Part shown: positions 1-8,315 of the stretch, piece by piece
Position numbering within the stretch: position 1 is the first letter of the stretch
Layout: each line of letters starts with the position of its first letter
Origin: Allomyces arbusculus
Lineage: Eukaryota > Blastocladiomycota > Blastocladiomycetes > Blastocladiales > Blastocladiaceae
NCBI GenBank assembly: GCA_027604705.1
Contig: JADHYV010000022.1
Span: forward strand, 124,001-188,000
Direction: 5' to 3'
Length of the DNA: 64,000 nucleotides
Made by a program: the position numbers and the translations under genes
The notes under the pieces: generated by a model
What the model saw: only the letters and a program-made list of their open reading frames with translations
Databases searched by the model: none
Told to the model about the DNA's origin: nothing

Positions 1-1131
1 GTTACTGTACAAGACGAGCTGGTCTTGGAAGAGCCGCATGGACTTGTCGACTGTCGAAAAGCAAAGTCGCTTTGATTCAGGGACAATGACGTTTTGGAGT
101 GGGTTCAGGGTCATGTGCCCATCCGATTCCAGTGTAAAGTTTCCTGCAACATCAGAGTTGAATCGAACGCGATTGTTGTTAATGCTCAGATTTGGGATCC
201 GAACGTTGCCCATGGGAGCAAGGTCAATATCGCCAACACTTGTGATGCGGACACCATAAGTTGTGGGCTCAATGACACCAGAATTCGCCAGGTGCATCGG
301 TCCATTAATGGAGACTTTGGACGATGCGTTTAGCTCCAGGGTTGGAGCAGTCATGCGCAGAGTTGAGTAATCTGACGTTGCATTAAAATACACAAAATCG
401 TTCCATGAGATGCGGGACTGGGGAGTCGTCATGCGCATTTCCGCTGCCGTATTCTGCAAGACACCAAATTCTTGACCAATCAATTCAGCGTTTTCAGCGA
501 CCTGGAGACGGGGCACTGCAAGGTGTTGTGATGGATCTGAAAACGTCATGTTGACGTTGCCCTGCATGTCGTAGTTGAGGTTACCGTTCGTATCTGAACG
601 CATGGTAGGTTTGTTTGTCAGCGTTCCAATCGAAACTGAGCTTTCGAATGTCGCATTGGATTCAAAAGTGATGGGGATTCGGACCGTGTCTGAAATATCA
701 AAACGCTTCATTGCACTGTTCCAAACAGCAAGTCCATGGCTCGGTCCAGAATCCTGTCGCGTCGCAACGGACTGGAGCGATCCAGCATATCCAACCTCAA
801 ACGACTGGTCATTCTCATTGTACTGGAGCATGTACGGAACAAGACCCGGTCCGCGGTTAATTTGAATACCACCATATAGGAGGGGGTCAGCATTGGCATT
901 GTTGATTTCAATTAGCTGGTCTTTGATTTTCAACGTCTCCGCCTCAATTACCGTCGTCTTTCCTCCAACAGTCATGTCTCCGTCAATGACAATCTTTCCA
1001 GTCAAGTGCAGGTCGTTGAACGACACATCGTCTGACGTCTTCACTCCCTGGTCCAACCACTGTGAGTGACGAAGGGTTAGACCCTTGTACGACAACTCAC
1101 TGCGAGAGACGTTGGTCACAAGTTTTGGCAT
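1..1131 (-). CDS. Fibre-like repetitive structural protein, C-terminus cut by window edge
   Basis: An open frame runs on the minus strand from an ATG at 1129-1131 to the window edge, giving 377 codons with no stop. The product begins MPKLVTNVSRSELSYKGLTL and continues with short beta-strand-like units rich in Gly, Thr, Asn and Val (for example TGKIVIDGDMTVGGKTTVIE). This style is seen in phage and giant-virus tail-fibre or virion-surface proteins, and three other fibre-like genes lie in this window (19968-21218, 24535-30951, 39864-43361). The start is supported by an AT-rich box at 1163-1177 shared with the divergent gene at 1225. A surface-fibre role is inferred from composition; no enzymatic motif is visible. 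Confidence 0.75.
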   Translation of the reverse strand, partial: MPKLVTNVSRSELSYKGLTLRHSQWLDQGVKTSDDVSFNDLHLTGKIVIDGDMTVGGKTTVIEAETLKIKDQLIEINNANADPLLYGGIQINRGPGLVPYMLQYNENDQSFEVGYAGSLQSVATRQDSGPSHGLAVWNSAMKRFDISDTVRIPITFESNATFESSVSIGTLTNKPTMRSDTNGNLNYDMQGNVNMTFSDPSQHLAVPRLQVAENAELIGQEFGVLQNTAAEMRMTTPQSRISWNDFVYFNATSDYSTLRMTAPTLELNASSKVSINGPMHLANSGVIEPTTYGVRITSVGDIDLAPMGNVRIPNLSINNNRVRFNSDVAGNFTLESDGHMTLNPLQNVIVPESKRLCFSTVDKSMRLFQDQLVLYSN

Positions 1132-1162
1132 CGTGAAGCCAGGTTGATATTACCATTGCTGC

Positions 1163-1177
1163 AGTATTTAATTTAAA
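1163..1177. promoter_or_regulatory. Bidirectional AT-rich promoter box
   Basis: A TATTTAATTTAAA-type sequence lies between divergent starts at 1131 (minus) and 1225 (plus). Similar boxes occur upstream of many other starts here. A promoter role is inferred from position and recurrence. Confidence 0.45.
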
Positions 1178-1224
1178 CAGTTCATCGCAACGAAATTATT
1201 TTCTTGAGGAATGATAAATCAACT

Positions 1225-1611
1225 ATGTTTGAGAATCTCCACTCGGCTCCTGTTGCACCGACTTCAGACTACGTTCGTCGCGCCTCGTCCAATGTCCAGC
1301 AGATGCTGCAAAACATTCGTGAACGGTACGCCAACCTCCGCTCCAAGCTCGAGTCGACACAGGGTTCGTCAGGTTATGCTGCTGCCGGCGGCGCACGTCG
1401 CAAGTCCAAGAAGCGCCGCTCAACAAAGCGCAAGACTGCTCGCAAGAGCAAGAGTAAATCGTCCAAGCGCGTTCAGGGCGTGGGTGCCAGTCGCAAGTCG
1501 AAGAAGAGCCGCTCGAAAAAGCGCAAGACTGCCCGCAAATCGATGCGCAAGTCAAAGCGTCGCACAAAGGGCCGTCGTTACACTGGTGGTGTCTACGATG
1601 AATCAGACTAA
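1225..1611 (+). CDS. Small Lys/Arg/Ser-rich basic protein
   Basis: A 128-residue protein. The first about 50 residues are ordinary in composition (MFENLHSAPVAPTSDYVRRA). The rest is a run of Lys/Arg/Ser motifs such as RRKSKKRRSTKRKTARKSK, repeated twice. Such tails bind nucleic acid and are typical of virion DNA-condensing or core proteins, which is the inferred role. I chose the ATG at 1225 over an in-frame TTG at 1204. The next gene (1646-1933) has the same KRKTARK repeat, so the two are likely paralogues or share a function. Confidence 0.8.
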   Translation: MFENLHSAPVAPTSDYVRRASSNVQQMLQNIRERYANLRSKLESTQGSSGYAAAGGARRKSKKRRSTKRKTARKSKSKSSKRVQGVGASRKSKKSRSKKRKTARKSMRKSKRRTKGRRYTGGVYDESD

Positions 1612-1645
1612 ATGATGGAAATTTATTTTGTTGGGTAACAGTAAA

Positions 1646-1933
1646 ATGAGCTCGTATCAATACAATAGCTTTGGCGGATCTGGTGGCTTCGACGACTACA
1701 CCAGTGCAGGTGGCAGTCACCATGTTGTGCACAAACTCAACAAGGATGTTCATTCGCATATCAGCCGAGCAAACAAGATTCTGCAGCACTTTGCACCTGG
1801 AAGCCGTCAAATGGGCGGAGCGCGTCGCAAGTCCCAGACGGCTCAGTCAAAGAAGCGCAAGACTGCCCGCAAGACTGCCCGCAAAACAGCTCGCAAGTCA
1901 AAGAAGAGCCGTTCAACCAAGCGCAAGCATTAA
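1646..1933 (+). CDS. Small basic protein, probable paralogue of upstream gene
   Basis: A 95-residue protein starting MSSYQYNSFGGSGGF. It has a Gly/Ser/Tyr-rich head, a short helical middle (HKLNKDVHSHISRANKIL) and a Lys/Arg tail built from KKRKTARKTARKTARK units. The tail matches the gene 34 nt upstream on the same strand, suggesting duplication or a shared DNA-binding role in the virion. The ATG at 1646 is preferred over an upstream TTG. No other family is recognisable. Confidence 0.75.
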   Translation: MSSYQYNSFGGSGGFDDYTSAGGSHHVVHKLNKDVHSHISRANKILQHFAPGSRQMGGARRKSQTAQSKKRKTARKTARKTARKSKKSRSTKRKH

Positions 1934-1971
1934 GTTCTCAAAGAATAGCAGAGTGTATTTACAATAATATT

Positions 1972-2802
1972 TCAAGTTTGAGCAATGTCGCACTTGAAAT
2001 TCCTCCTCACAAAATCAATGCACGTGTAAACATAGGGACTGCAGTTTTGCTTGGCAACTCTTCTCAGCACGCCCCACTGAAGAACGTCATGACTGTCTGT
2101 CATCTTGATGACCCGCGATAAAAGAATGGCGACTTTGCTTGCTACAGTCATAACAGTGGACGCACTGCATCCAGAGAACCGCTCGTAGTCGACTGTCCAG
2201 GTGTTCCGTTCGCCAGCAATGAACTTGGCGAGCCACAAAGAACCGGCCACGACTTCATGCGGCGGCATCTCAAATGCACTTGGGCAGTACATCACAGATG
2301 CCAGGATAAACTTGGCCAGCTGGCGCTTTTCGAATTGACCCTCCAAGTCTGTTGACCAGCACACAAATCGTAGCATGACCATGTGGTTGCAGTGCGTCAT
2401 GTCAAAGTTGATGCGTTTCCAAAGGTCGATTTCACACCGTTGAATATCTTCAAAGATGGATTTGGCAAACACTTCAAGCTCGCCAATGGTCGAGGCCGTA
2501 TCTTGGTCAAACTTGGTTGCCATAAAGAAACACGTTGCAATGACAACTCGCGGCGAATGCCGGCGGAAAAAGTCGGGAGAAGAACGAAGCTTGTTCAGCA
2601 ACCATACACTTGTGAAGAACACTTGAAATCCGCTGGGTAACTTTTTGCACAGTCCGAAAAGCCAGTCGATGTACATGTGGTAGTCTTGAGACGAGAAACT
2701 ATTCGGGGCAACTTTGTGTTTCCTCGACAAGTCGAGAAGATGGCTCGAGAACCGCGGGAGATAGTCCAGGGACGAACTGAAATTGACTTTTGATGACAGC
2801 AT
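1972..2802 (-). CDS. Cyclin-like protein
   Basis: A 276-residue protein with a recognisable cyclin box. Around residues 60-150 it reads FQVFFTSVWLLNKL, VIATCFFMATKFDQ and EIDLWKRINFDMT. The middle motif matches the conserved cyclin pattern (A/L)xxCLFLAxKxE, and the last matches the helix-5 pattern E..IL..L.F.... A second, weaker helical repeat follows (LAKFILASVMYCPSAFEMPP). Cyclins activate cyclin-dependent kinases. A viral copy could push the host cell toward S phase or serve transcription, but no kinase partner is visible in the window. The gene lies tail-to-tail with the basic-protein pair and divergent from RNR. Confidence 0.75.
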   Translation of the reverse strand: MLSSKVNFSSSLDYLPRFSSHLLDLSRKHKVAPNSFSSQDYHMYIDWLFGLCKKLPSGFQVFFTSVWLLNKLRSSPDFFRRHSPRVVIATCFFMATKFDQDTASTIGELEVFAKSIFEDIQRCEIDLWKRINFDMTHCNHMVMLRFVCWSTDLEGQFEKRQLAKFILASVMYCPSAFEMPPHEVVAGSLWLAKFIAGERNTWTVDYERFSGCSASTVMTVASKVAILLSRVIKMTDSHDVLQWGVLRRVAKQNCSPYVYTCIDFVRRNFKCDIAQT

Positions 2803-3096
2803 GGCGGGAGCGTGCTTGAATCAAATGGGTGAGCACATACTATGTATAACTTTGCCAAAATCGATTATCAGGACACTCATGGTCCTGAGGCGTCGGGGTT
2901 GGATTTTCAGCTGTTCGCTTTACCGTGAAACCCAGAAACTTGTGCAACGACAAACCGTTGGCAAGACGTCCACGACACAGTTTCGGCTTTCGTTGCAAAA
3001 GCAAGTTTGCGCTCAGACGACTTGAACCGTTCACAGAAACCATCTCAAAAACGCACTTGAACACAAATCCAATTTCTGACCAAAGAGTAATTAGCG
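2803..3096. other. Intergenic region between cyclin and RNR
   Basis: A 294-nt gap between divergent genes. Open frames occur on both strands (for example minus 2840-3064, 74 residues, basic), but none has recognisable content. It probably holds the promoters for the cyclin and RNR genes. Confidence 0.4.
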
Positions 3097-6000
3097 ATGT
3101 CGGACCTGCGATTTAACCAGAAGATTTCCCCCGCTGAGCTCGCCACGGCAATCGACAACATGTCTTCCCAGCCCAACATGTTCATCGTAAAGCGTGACGG
3201 GCGCAAGGAGGAAATCTCGTTCGACAAGATTACTCGCAGGGTCACTTCCCTGTGCGACGGTCTCAACATGTCGTTCATCGACCCGCTGCGTATCGTCAAG
3301 TCGGTCATCGAGGGCCTGTTTTCTGGTGCCAAGACCAGCCAGCTCGACACGCTCGCGGCCGAAATCTGCGCAAGTCTCAGCAACGTCCACCACGACTACA
3401 ACACACTCGCTGCCCGTATCGAAATCAGCAACCTGCACAAGGAAACGTCGGATTCGTTTGTAGAGACGGTTCGCAAGCTGTACAACTGCGAGCGCGACGG
3501 CGAACGCTGCCCCATGGTCACCAAGGAGTTCCTCGATGATGTCGAGTTCCATGGCGCGGCTCTTGATGCGGCTATCGACTATACTCGCGACTATGACTAT
3601 GGGTATTTTGCCATCAAGACGCTGCAGAAATCGTACCTGCTCAAGTTTGACGGGCACATTATCGAGCGCCCCCAGCACATGCTCATGCGCGTGGCTGTGG
3701 CTCTTCACGGTCGGGACCTGGGCGCGGCCATCGAGACGTACGATGCCATGTCTCAGCGCAAGTTCATTCACGCGAGCCCGACCCTGTTCAACGCCGGTTG
3801 TCCTCGTAACGGCCTTGCAAGCTGTTTTTTGATTCACACACCCGACTCGATTGAGGGCATCTTCGACGCTATCAAAGAGTGCGCGATGGTGTCTGCTCTC
3901 TCGGGTGGAATCGGCATCAACATCTCCGAGATTCGCAGCAAAGGGTCGTTGATCAAGTCGACTGGCGGTCATTCGGAGGGTATCATTCCCCTCCTCAAGG
4001 TCCTCAACGACACGGCCCTGTTCGTTACCCAATCGAGCAAACGTCCGGGAGCAATTGCGTGCTTTATCGAACCCCACCATCCCGAGGTCCTCGAGTTCCT
4101 CGACATGAAGCGTCTCAACGGCAAGGATGACATGCGCGCTCGCGACCTCTTCTATGCCTTGTGGGTCTCGGACCTGTTCATGGAGAAGGTCGAAAAGGAT
4201 GAGGACTGGTGTTTGTTCTGCCCTGGCGAGTGTCCCGGACTTGCCACTGCATATGGCGACGATTACCGCAAGTTGTATGCCAAGTACGAAGCCGAGGGCA
4301 AGTACCGCAAGAAGATCAAGGCCCGCGACGCGTGGGACGGCATTATCAAGTCGCAGATCGAGAGTGGGACTCCGTACATTCTGTTCAAGGACCGCGTCAA
4401 CTTGCAGAACAACCAGGCGCACATTGGCACGATCCGCAACTCGAACCTCTGCGTGGCGCCCGAAACCAAGATTCTCACCAAGAATGGTCACATGGAGATT
4501 TCCCTGCTCTGTGACAAGGAAGTTGAGCTTTGGAATGGCGAGGAGTGGTCCAAGGCCATTGTCCGCAAGACCAGCGATGCTTCTGAGCTCATTAAGGTCA
4601 GCTTCTCCAATGGGGCATTCATCGAGTGCACCCCTTACCACAAGTTCCACGTTGCGCAGTTTGACAAGCATAACGGCTACCGTGGTTCCATTGTCAAGGA
4701 GGCCAAAGACCTGACAATTGACGACAAGCTTATCAAGGTTGATTTCCCAGTCATTCAAGGTGGTACCAGCACTATGAAGTACCCATATGCTGCCGGACTG
4801 TTTTCAGCAGATGGGACTTACGCCACCAAATCCAAGGGTGTCGATGAGGTTCGAGAATGTTCTTACGCACGCATGGATGGCAGCGACTTCTGCTTCTACC
4901 ATCGCTCCTCCCAAGGTGTACTGCAGAGCAACACTGACAAGTGCAAAGGGTACATTGTCTCCAAGAAGCCCAAGATTGAGCTCTACAAGGACAAGAAGGA
5001 GCTCGTCGAACACCTTCCTGCTCGCATCGTCCGGACGGGCACAAATGACACCATCGCTGTTGAACTCCCGTTCGACATGCCACCAAAGTTCTCTGTCCCC
5101 ATGGGCTGTGATTTGGATACTCGCCTTCGCTGGCTTGAAGGCTACTGTGATGGTGACGGATGTGCCATGCTCTGCGAAGAGACGTCCAGTTACACCATTC
5201 AGATGTCCAGCATCGAATTCGATTTCCTCGACAACGTTCGTTTGATGCTCCAGACCATGGGGATTGATGCCAAGCTTCAAGTTGTTCACAAGGCACGCAA
5301 GACGATTCTTCCGAATGGGCTTGGTGGCAAGGCTGAGTACGATTGCAGTGCATGCTATCGCCTTCTCCTGACAGGAGTGCATGTTCATCAACTCTATGAA
5401 CTTGGGTTCCGTCCGAAACGTCTTGACCTCACTGGCATCCAACGCCCAAAGAAGGAGTGTCGCCGCTATGTCAAGGTGACTGCCATTGAGGAAACCGGTC
5501 GGGTTGACGAAACCTACTGTTTCACCGAGCCCCTGAAGAACCGTGGTGTCTTCAATGGTGTCATTGCAGGAAATTGCTCCGAAATCACCCTGTACTGCGA
5601 CGAAAAGGAAACGGCCGTCTGCATCTTAGCATCAGCGTGCCTTCCAAGCTATGTCACCAAGCGTCCTGACGGAACTATGTTCTTTGACCACGAAGAACTT
5701 GCTCGAAATGTCCGGATCATGACTCGTAACCTCAACAAAGTCATTGATAAGACCAAGTACCCGAACGAAAAGACCATCCGGTCAAACATGCGCCATCGAC
5801 CCATTGCGATTGGTGTGTCTGGTCTCCAGGACGCTTTCCTCAAGCTCAAGATCGCATTTGACAGTTCCGAGGCTCGCCAACTCAACAATGACATTGCCGA
5901 GACGATCTATTATGCTGCCGTTTCCGAAAGTTGCGAGCTGGCCAAGACGTTTGGTCCCTATGAAACGTTCACGGGCTCTGAATTCTCCAAGGGACGGCTC

Positions 6001-6678
6001 CAGTTTGATCTTGCTCGAATCAACAGTGGCCGTACTGCCAAGTTCTCAGGACGTTACGACTGGGACGCCCTTCGCCGTGAAGTTATCCAACACGGTACTC
6101 GCAACTGTCTCTTGACCGGGTACATGCCGACTGCGAGCACATCGACTCTGTTGGGGGTCAGTGAAGCGTTCGAACCGCTCCATGGTGTCATCTACATGCG
6201 CCGTACCATGTCGGGCGAGTTCCAGATGGTCAACAAATATCTCGTGAACGACCTTGTCGAGGCTGGGCTCTGGAACGAAACCACGAAAAACCTGATTATC
6301 CAGCACCGCGGAAGTGTCCAGAACATCAACGTGATTCCCGACGACATCAAACGCCGGTACAAGACGGTCTGGAATCTCTCCCAGAAAGTCATCATTGACA
6401 TGGCGGCGGACCGTCAAATGTTTACCGACCAGACGCAGTCCATGAACTTGTTCAAGGCCCAGCCAACGTACTCGACCATCAGCAGCATGCTCATGTACGG
6501 GTGGAAACAGGGACTCAAGACTGGCTTGTACTACCTTCGCAGTCAGCCGCGTGTTGCTGCCCTACAGTTTACACAGACCAAGATTGTCCAGGAGCCTGCC
6601 AAAACTGAACCGAAGCGCAACGAAGAGTCTGGTCCAGTGTGCCGCATGGAAGAGGGTTGCGTTTCGTGCAGTGGTTAG
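3097..6678 (+). CDS. Ribonucleoside-diphosphate reductase large subunit (class Ia) with intein
   Basis: A 1193-residue precursor that should give an 818-residue enzyme after intein removal. It reduces ribonucleoside diphosphates to deoxy forms, feeding viral DNA synthesis. An N-terminal ATP-cone (about residues 28-110, FIVKRDGRKEEISFDKI) precedes the barrel. Visible active-site landmarks are NAGCPRNGLASCF, the radical-site cysteine in NSNLC-SEI (interrupted by the intein), PTASTSTLLGVSEAFEP and a C-terminal shuttle pair in EEGCVSCSG. The small subunit (tyrosyl-radical protein) is not in this window. The start is the only sensible ATG, preceded by AT-rich sequence. Codon use looks like the neighbours in the extein, while the intein is slightly less GC-biased. 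Confidence 0.96.
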   Translation: MSDLRFNQKISPAELATAIDNMSSQPNMFIVKRDGRKEEISFDKITRRVTSLCDGLNMSFIDPLRIVKSVIEGLFSGAKTSQLDTLAAEICASLSNVHHDYNTLAARIEISNLHKETSDSFVETVRKLYNCERDGERCPMVTKEFLDDVEFHGAALDAAIDYTRDYDYGYFAIKTLQKSYLLKFDGHIIERPQHMLMRVAVALHGRDLGAAIETYDAMSQRKFIHASPTLFNAGCPRNGLASCFLIHTPDSIEGIFDAIKECAMVSALSGGIGINISEIRSKGSLIKSTGGHSEGIIPLLKVLNDTALFVTQSSKRPGAIACFIEPHHPEVLEFLDMKRLNGKDDMRARDLFYALWVSDLFMEKVEKDEDWCLFCPGECPGLATAYGDDYRKLYAKYEAEGKYRKKIKARDAWDGIIKSQIESGTPYILFKDRVNLQNNQAHIGTIRNSNLCVAPETKILTKNGHMEISLLCDKEVELWNGEEWSKAIVRKTSDASELIKVSFSNGAFIECTPYHKFHVAQFDKHNGYRGSIVKEAKDLTIDDKLIKVDFPVIQGGTSTMKYPYAAGLFSADGTYATKSKGVDEVRECSYARMDGSDFCFYHRSSQGVLQSNTDKCKGYIVSKKPKIELYKDKKELVEHLPARIVRTGTNDTIAVELPFDMPPKFSVPMGCDLDTRLRWLEGYCDGDGCAMLCEETSSYTIQMSSIEFDFLDNVRLMLQTMGIDAKLQVVHKARKTILPNGLGGKAEYDCSACYRLLLTGVHVHQLYELGFRPKRLDLTGIQRPKKECRRYVKVTAIEETGRVDETYCFTEPLKNRGVFNGVIAGNCSEITLYCDEKETAVCILASACLPSYVTKRPDGTMFFDHEELARNVRIMTRNLNKVIDKTKYPNEKTIRSNMRHRPIAIGVSGLQDAFLKLKIAFDSSEARQLNNDIAETIYYAAVSESCELAKTFGPYETFTGSEFSKGRLQFDLARINSGRTAKFSGRYDWDALRREVIQHGTRNCLLTGYMPTASTSTLLGVSEAFEPLHGVIYMRRTMSGEFQMVNKYLVNDLVEAGLWNETTKNLIIQHRGSVQNINVIPDDIKRRYKTVWNLSQKVIIDMAADRQMFTDQTQSMNLFKAQPTYSTISSMLMYGWKQGLKTGLYYLRSQPRVAALQFTQTKIVQEPAKTEPKRNEESGPVCRMEEGCVSCSG
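4450..5574 (+). mobile_element. LAGLIDADG (DOD) homing-endonuclease intein in RNR large subunit
   Basis: A 375-residue intein covers precursor residues 452-826. It begins with Cys (CVAPETKILTKNG) and ends ...FNGVIAGN before the extein Cys. The splicing block B-like segment reads IECTPYHKFHV. Two dodecapeptide endonuclease motifs are visible: YAAGLFSADGTYA and RWLEGYCDGDG, each with its acidic residue. The penultimate residue is Gly instead of the usual His, which some functional inteins tolerate. The insertion lies directly before the catalytic thiyl-radical cysteine (equivalent to E. coli NrdA Cys439), so the enzyme is inactive until splicing. Confidence 0.93.
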
Positions 6679-6709
6679 GTCACGGCATTTATTTTGAATT
6701 GTTTTTGTA

Positions 6710-7054
6710 ATGCATTTGCCAGACCAAAAATCCATGTTCCAATACAACAGAGTTGTTGATGAGCTCAAGTCCCGAAAATTGAAGAGATCGGAAGATTTCG
6801 AAGAAATTCGCGTGGAAGAGAGCGAGTCCATGGGGGTTCACATTGAACCCGTTAGCGCCATGTTCACAGACAACACCAGCCAAACCCGCGTTCCAGACAA
6901 TCGGTGTCTCACACACGTCGATACACAGCGCACTACTTCGCAAAGCTACGAATTGTTTCGCAAGTTGGTTCTCCAAGTTCTGGAATACAATGTTCCAGAA
7001 CCGGTCGTCATTCACGTCGGCCAGCACTCGTTTAGTTTGAATAATGGTGAATAA
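6710..7054 (+). CDS. Hypothetical protein
   Basis: A 114-residue charged protein beginning MHLPDQKSMFQYNRVVDELK, with a helical C-terminus (ELFRKLVLQVLEYNVPEP). It starts 31 nt after RNR, behind an AT-rich stretch, and overlaps the end of the convergent glycosyltransferase by 23 nt. No family is recognised. A minus-strand frame of similar length (6689-7027) exists, but the plus frame has the better start context. Confidence 0.55.
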   Translation: MHLPDQKSMFQYNRVVDELKSRKLKRSEDFEEIRVEESESMGVHIEPVSAMFTDNTSQTRVPDNRCLTHVDTQRTTSQSYELFRKLVLQVLEYNVPEPVVIHVGQHSFSLNNGE

Positions 7055-8225
7055 ACTGGAAAAGGTTCATGTACTGCTCAGCAATTTCATCCCAGCTGTA
7101 TTTTGTTTGGACAGTCTTGGCATATTCCATGCAATTGGATTTGAATGCGTCCAGATGTTCAATCATCCCAAGCGCACACTCCACCAGGTTGATGTCGCTT
7201 GTTGCCAGCAATTTGCGCTGGTCTTCAGTGACAAGTTCGACGCTTGAGAGAAACTTTGCAGATGACTTGTCCACAAAGTCATCTGTAGGGCCGCCACGAG
7301 AAACCAGTAATGGTGTTCCACATGCAAGCGATTCCAGACACGGCATGTTGAATCCTTCAGCAATGTATGGCGAAAAGTACACATCAGCAGCATGGTACAA
7401 TCGCACGAGTTCTTGCGTGGACAAGGTTTCGTCAATGTAAAGGAATCGCCCGCCTTTGACAAGAGTTTTCCAGTGAGTGTCCAGGATGACGTGCTGTTGC
7501 TTGAGTGCATTCACAATGTCGCGAACATGTTGTTTGCTCGAGTACAAGTTCCCGAGACCTTTGAGAACGAGGTAAACGTCGTCTCTAACAAGTGATAGCG
7601 AGTAAAACGTTTTGATGATGCCCCGGATGTTCTTGTTTTCTGTCATGGCGCCAATGTTGAGCAATACAATGGCAGATTCGGGAATACCAAGTTGTCGACG
7701 CAGCTGAAGCCGATTTGCTTCGCGGTTCATTTCAGTATACGCCGGCGACACGCCATGGGGAATGACGCGACATAGTTGACTATGGGCAGTCAGTGCAGCC
7801 TTGGACCATTCCGAGGGTGTGACTGGATATATTTCCTTGTTTGCTACTTTGGCGAAAAAGCCCTTTGCTGTGCCGCCAACAAAGTGATGGTCCTCAAAGT
7901 GTTTGAATTCACTTGTGAAAAAGAGGACGACTGGCACTTTACTCTTTGGGCTTTCAATGTTGTAGGGGTAACTGATGCGAAAAACAATATCAGGATCCAA
8001 AGACTCGTCGACAGTTAGAGCATTGATTGCTTCGATTTCGTTTTCAGTGGCTATCCCGGCACTAACCAAATCAATTGCTTGCCAGTGCTCGCGGAATGGT
8101 GGGCAACGTCGAAACTGCAGATCAATGTCATTGCGTTTGGAGAATGCCACAAGGTGGTGGAGATTGACAAGCGAATACGAATGGGGGTAGTCCACCCACC
8201 CTTCAACGAGAACCCGGAGCTTCAT
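7032..8225 (-). CDS. Glycosyltransferase, GT-B fold (group 1 / GT4-like)
   Basis: A 397-residue protein. Its C-terminal Rossmann half carries the retaining-GT pattern: LLNIGAMTENKNIRGII (nucleotide-sugar domain start), YFSPYIAEGFNMPCLESLA and CGTPLLVSRGG, including the EGFxMPxLE (E-x7-E) donor-binding motif near residue 290. It would transfer a sugar from an activated donor to glycan or protein, most likely for virion-surface glycosylation in the host cytoplasm. The start at 8225 (MKLRVLVEGWVDYPHS) is chosen over an upstream extension that would run into the divergent gene; an AT-rich box lies 21-31 nt upstream. It pairs with the divergent glycosyltransferase-like gene at 8316. Confidence 0.88.
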   Translation of the reverse strand: MKLRVLVEGWVDYPHSYSLVNLHHLVAFSKRNDIDLQFRRCPPFREHWQAIDLVSAGIATENEIEAINALTVDESLDPDIVFRISYPYNIESPKSKVPVVLFFTSEFKHFEDHHFVGGTAKGFFAKVANKEIYPVTPSEWSKAALTAHSQLCRVIPHGVSPAYTEMNREANRLQLRRQLGIPESAIVLLNIGAMTENKNIRGIIKTFYSLSLVRDDVYLVLKGLGNLYSSKQHVRDIVNALKQQHVILDTHWKTLVKGGRFLYIDETLSTQELVRLYHAADVYFSPYIAEGFNMPCLESLACGTPLLVSRGGPTDDFVDKSSAKFLSSVELVTEDQRKLLATSDINLVECALGMIEHLDAFKSNCMEYAKTVQTKYSWDEIAEQYMNLFQFIHHYSN

Positions 8226-8245
8226 TGCACGTTGTGTGGTTCGCC

Positions 8246-8256
8246 TATTTAATTTA
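8246..8256. promoter_or_regulatory. AT-rich promoter box (TATTTAATTTA)
   Basis: The same box type as at 1163-1177, located between divergent genes starting at 8225 (minus) and 8316 (plus), 21-31 nt from the minus-strand start. Confidence 0.45.
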
Positions 8257-8315
8257 GATTTCCATGGCGCGCTCTCAATCAAATTTGTTTTGGAGCACCA
8301 TTTTAACAGACAACC

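Noticed and set aside
1223-1810. A 195-codon minus-strand frame
   Set aside because: It spans two plus-strand genes with clear Lys/Arg repeats and is Cys/Ser-rich noise.
3091-4758. A 555-codon minus-strand frame over the RNR gene
   Set aside because: RNR is certain on the plus strand; the frame reflects codon bias (few antisense stops) and has no recognisable content.
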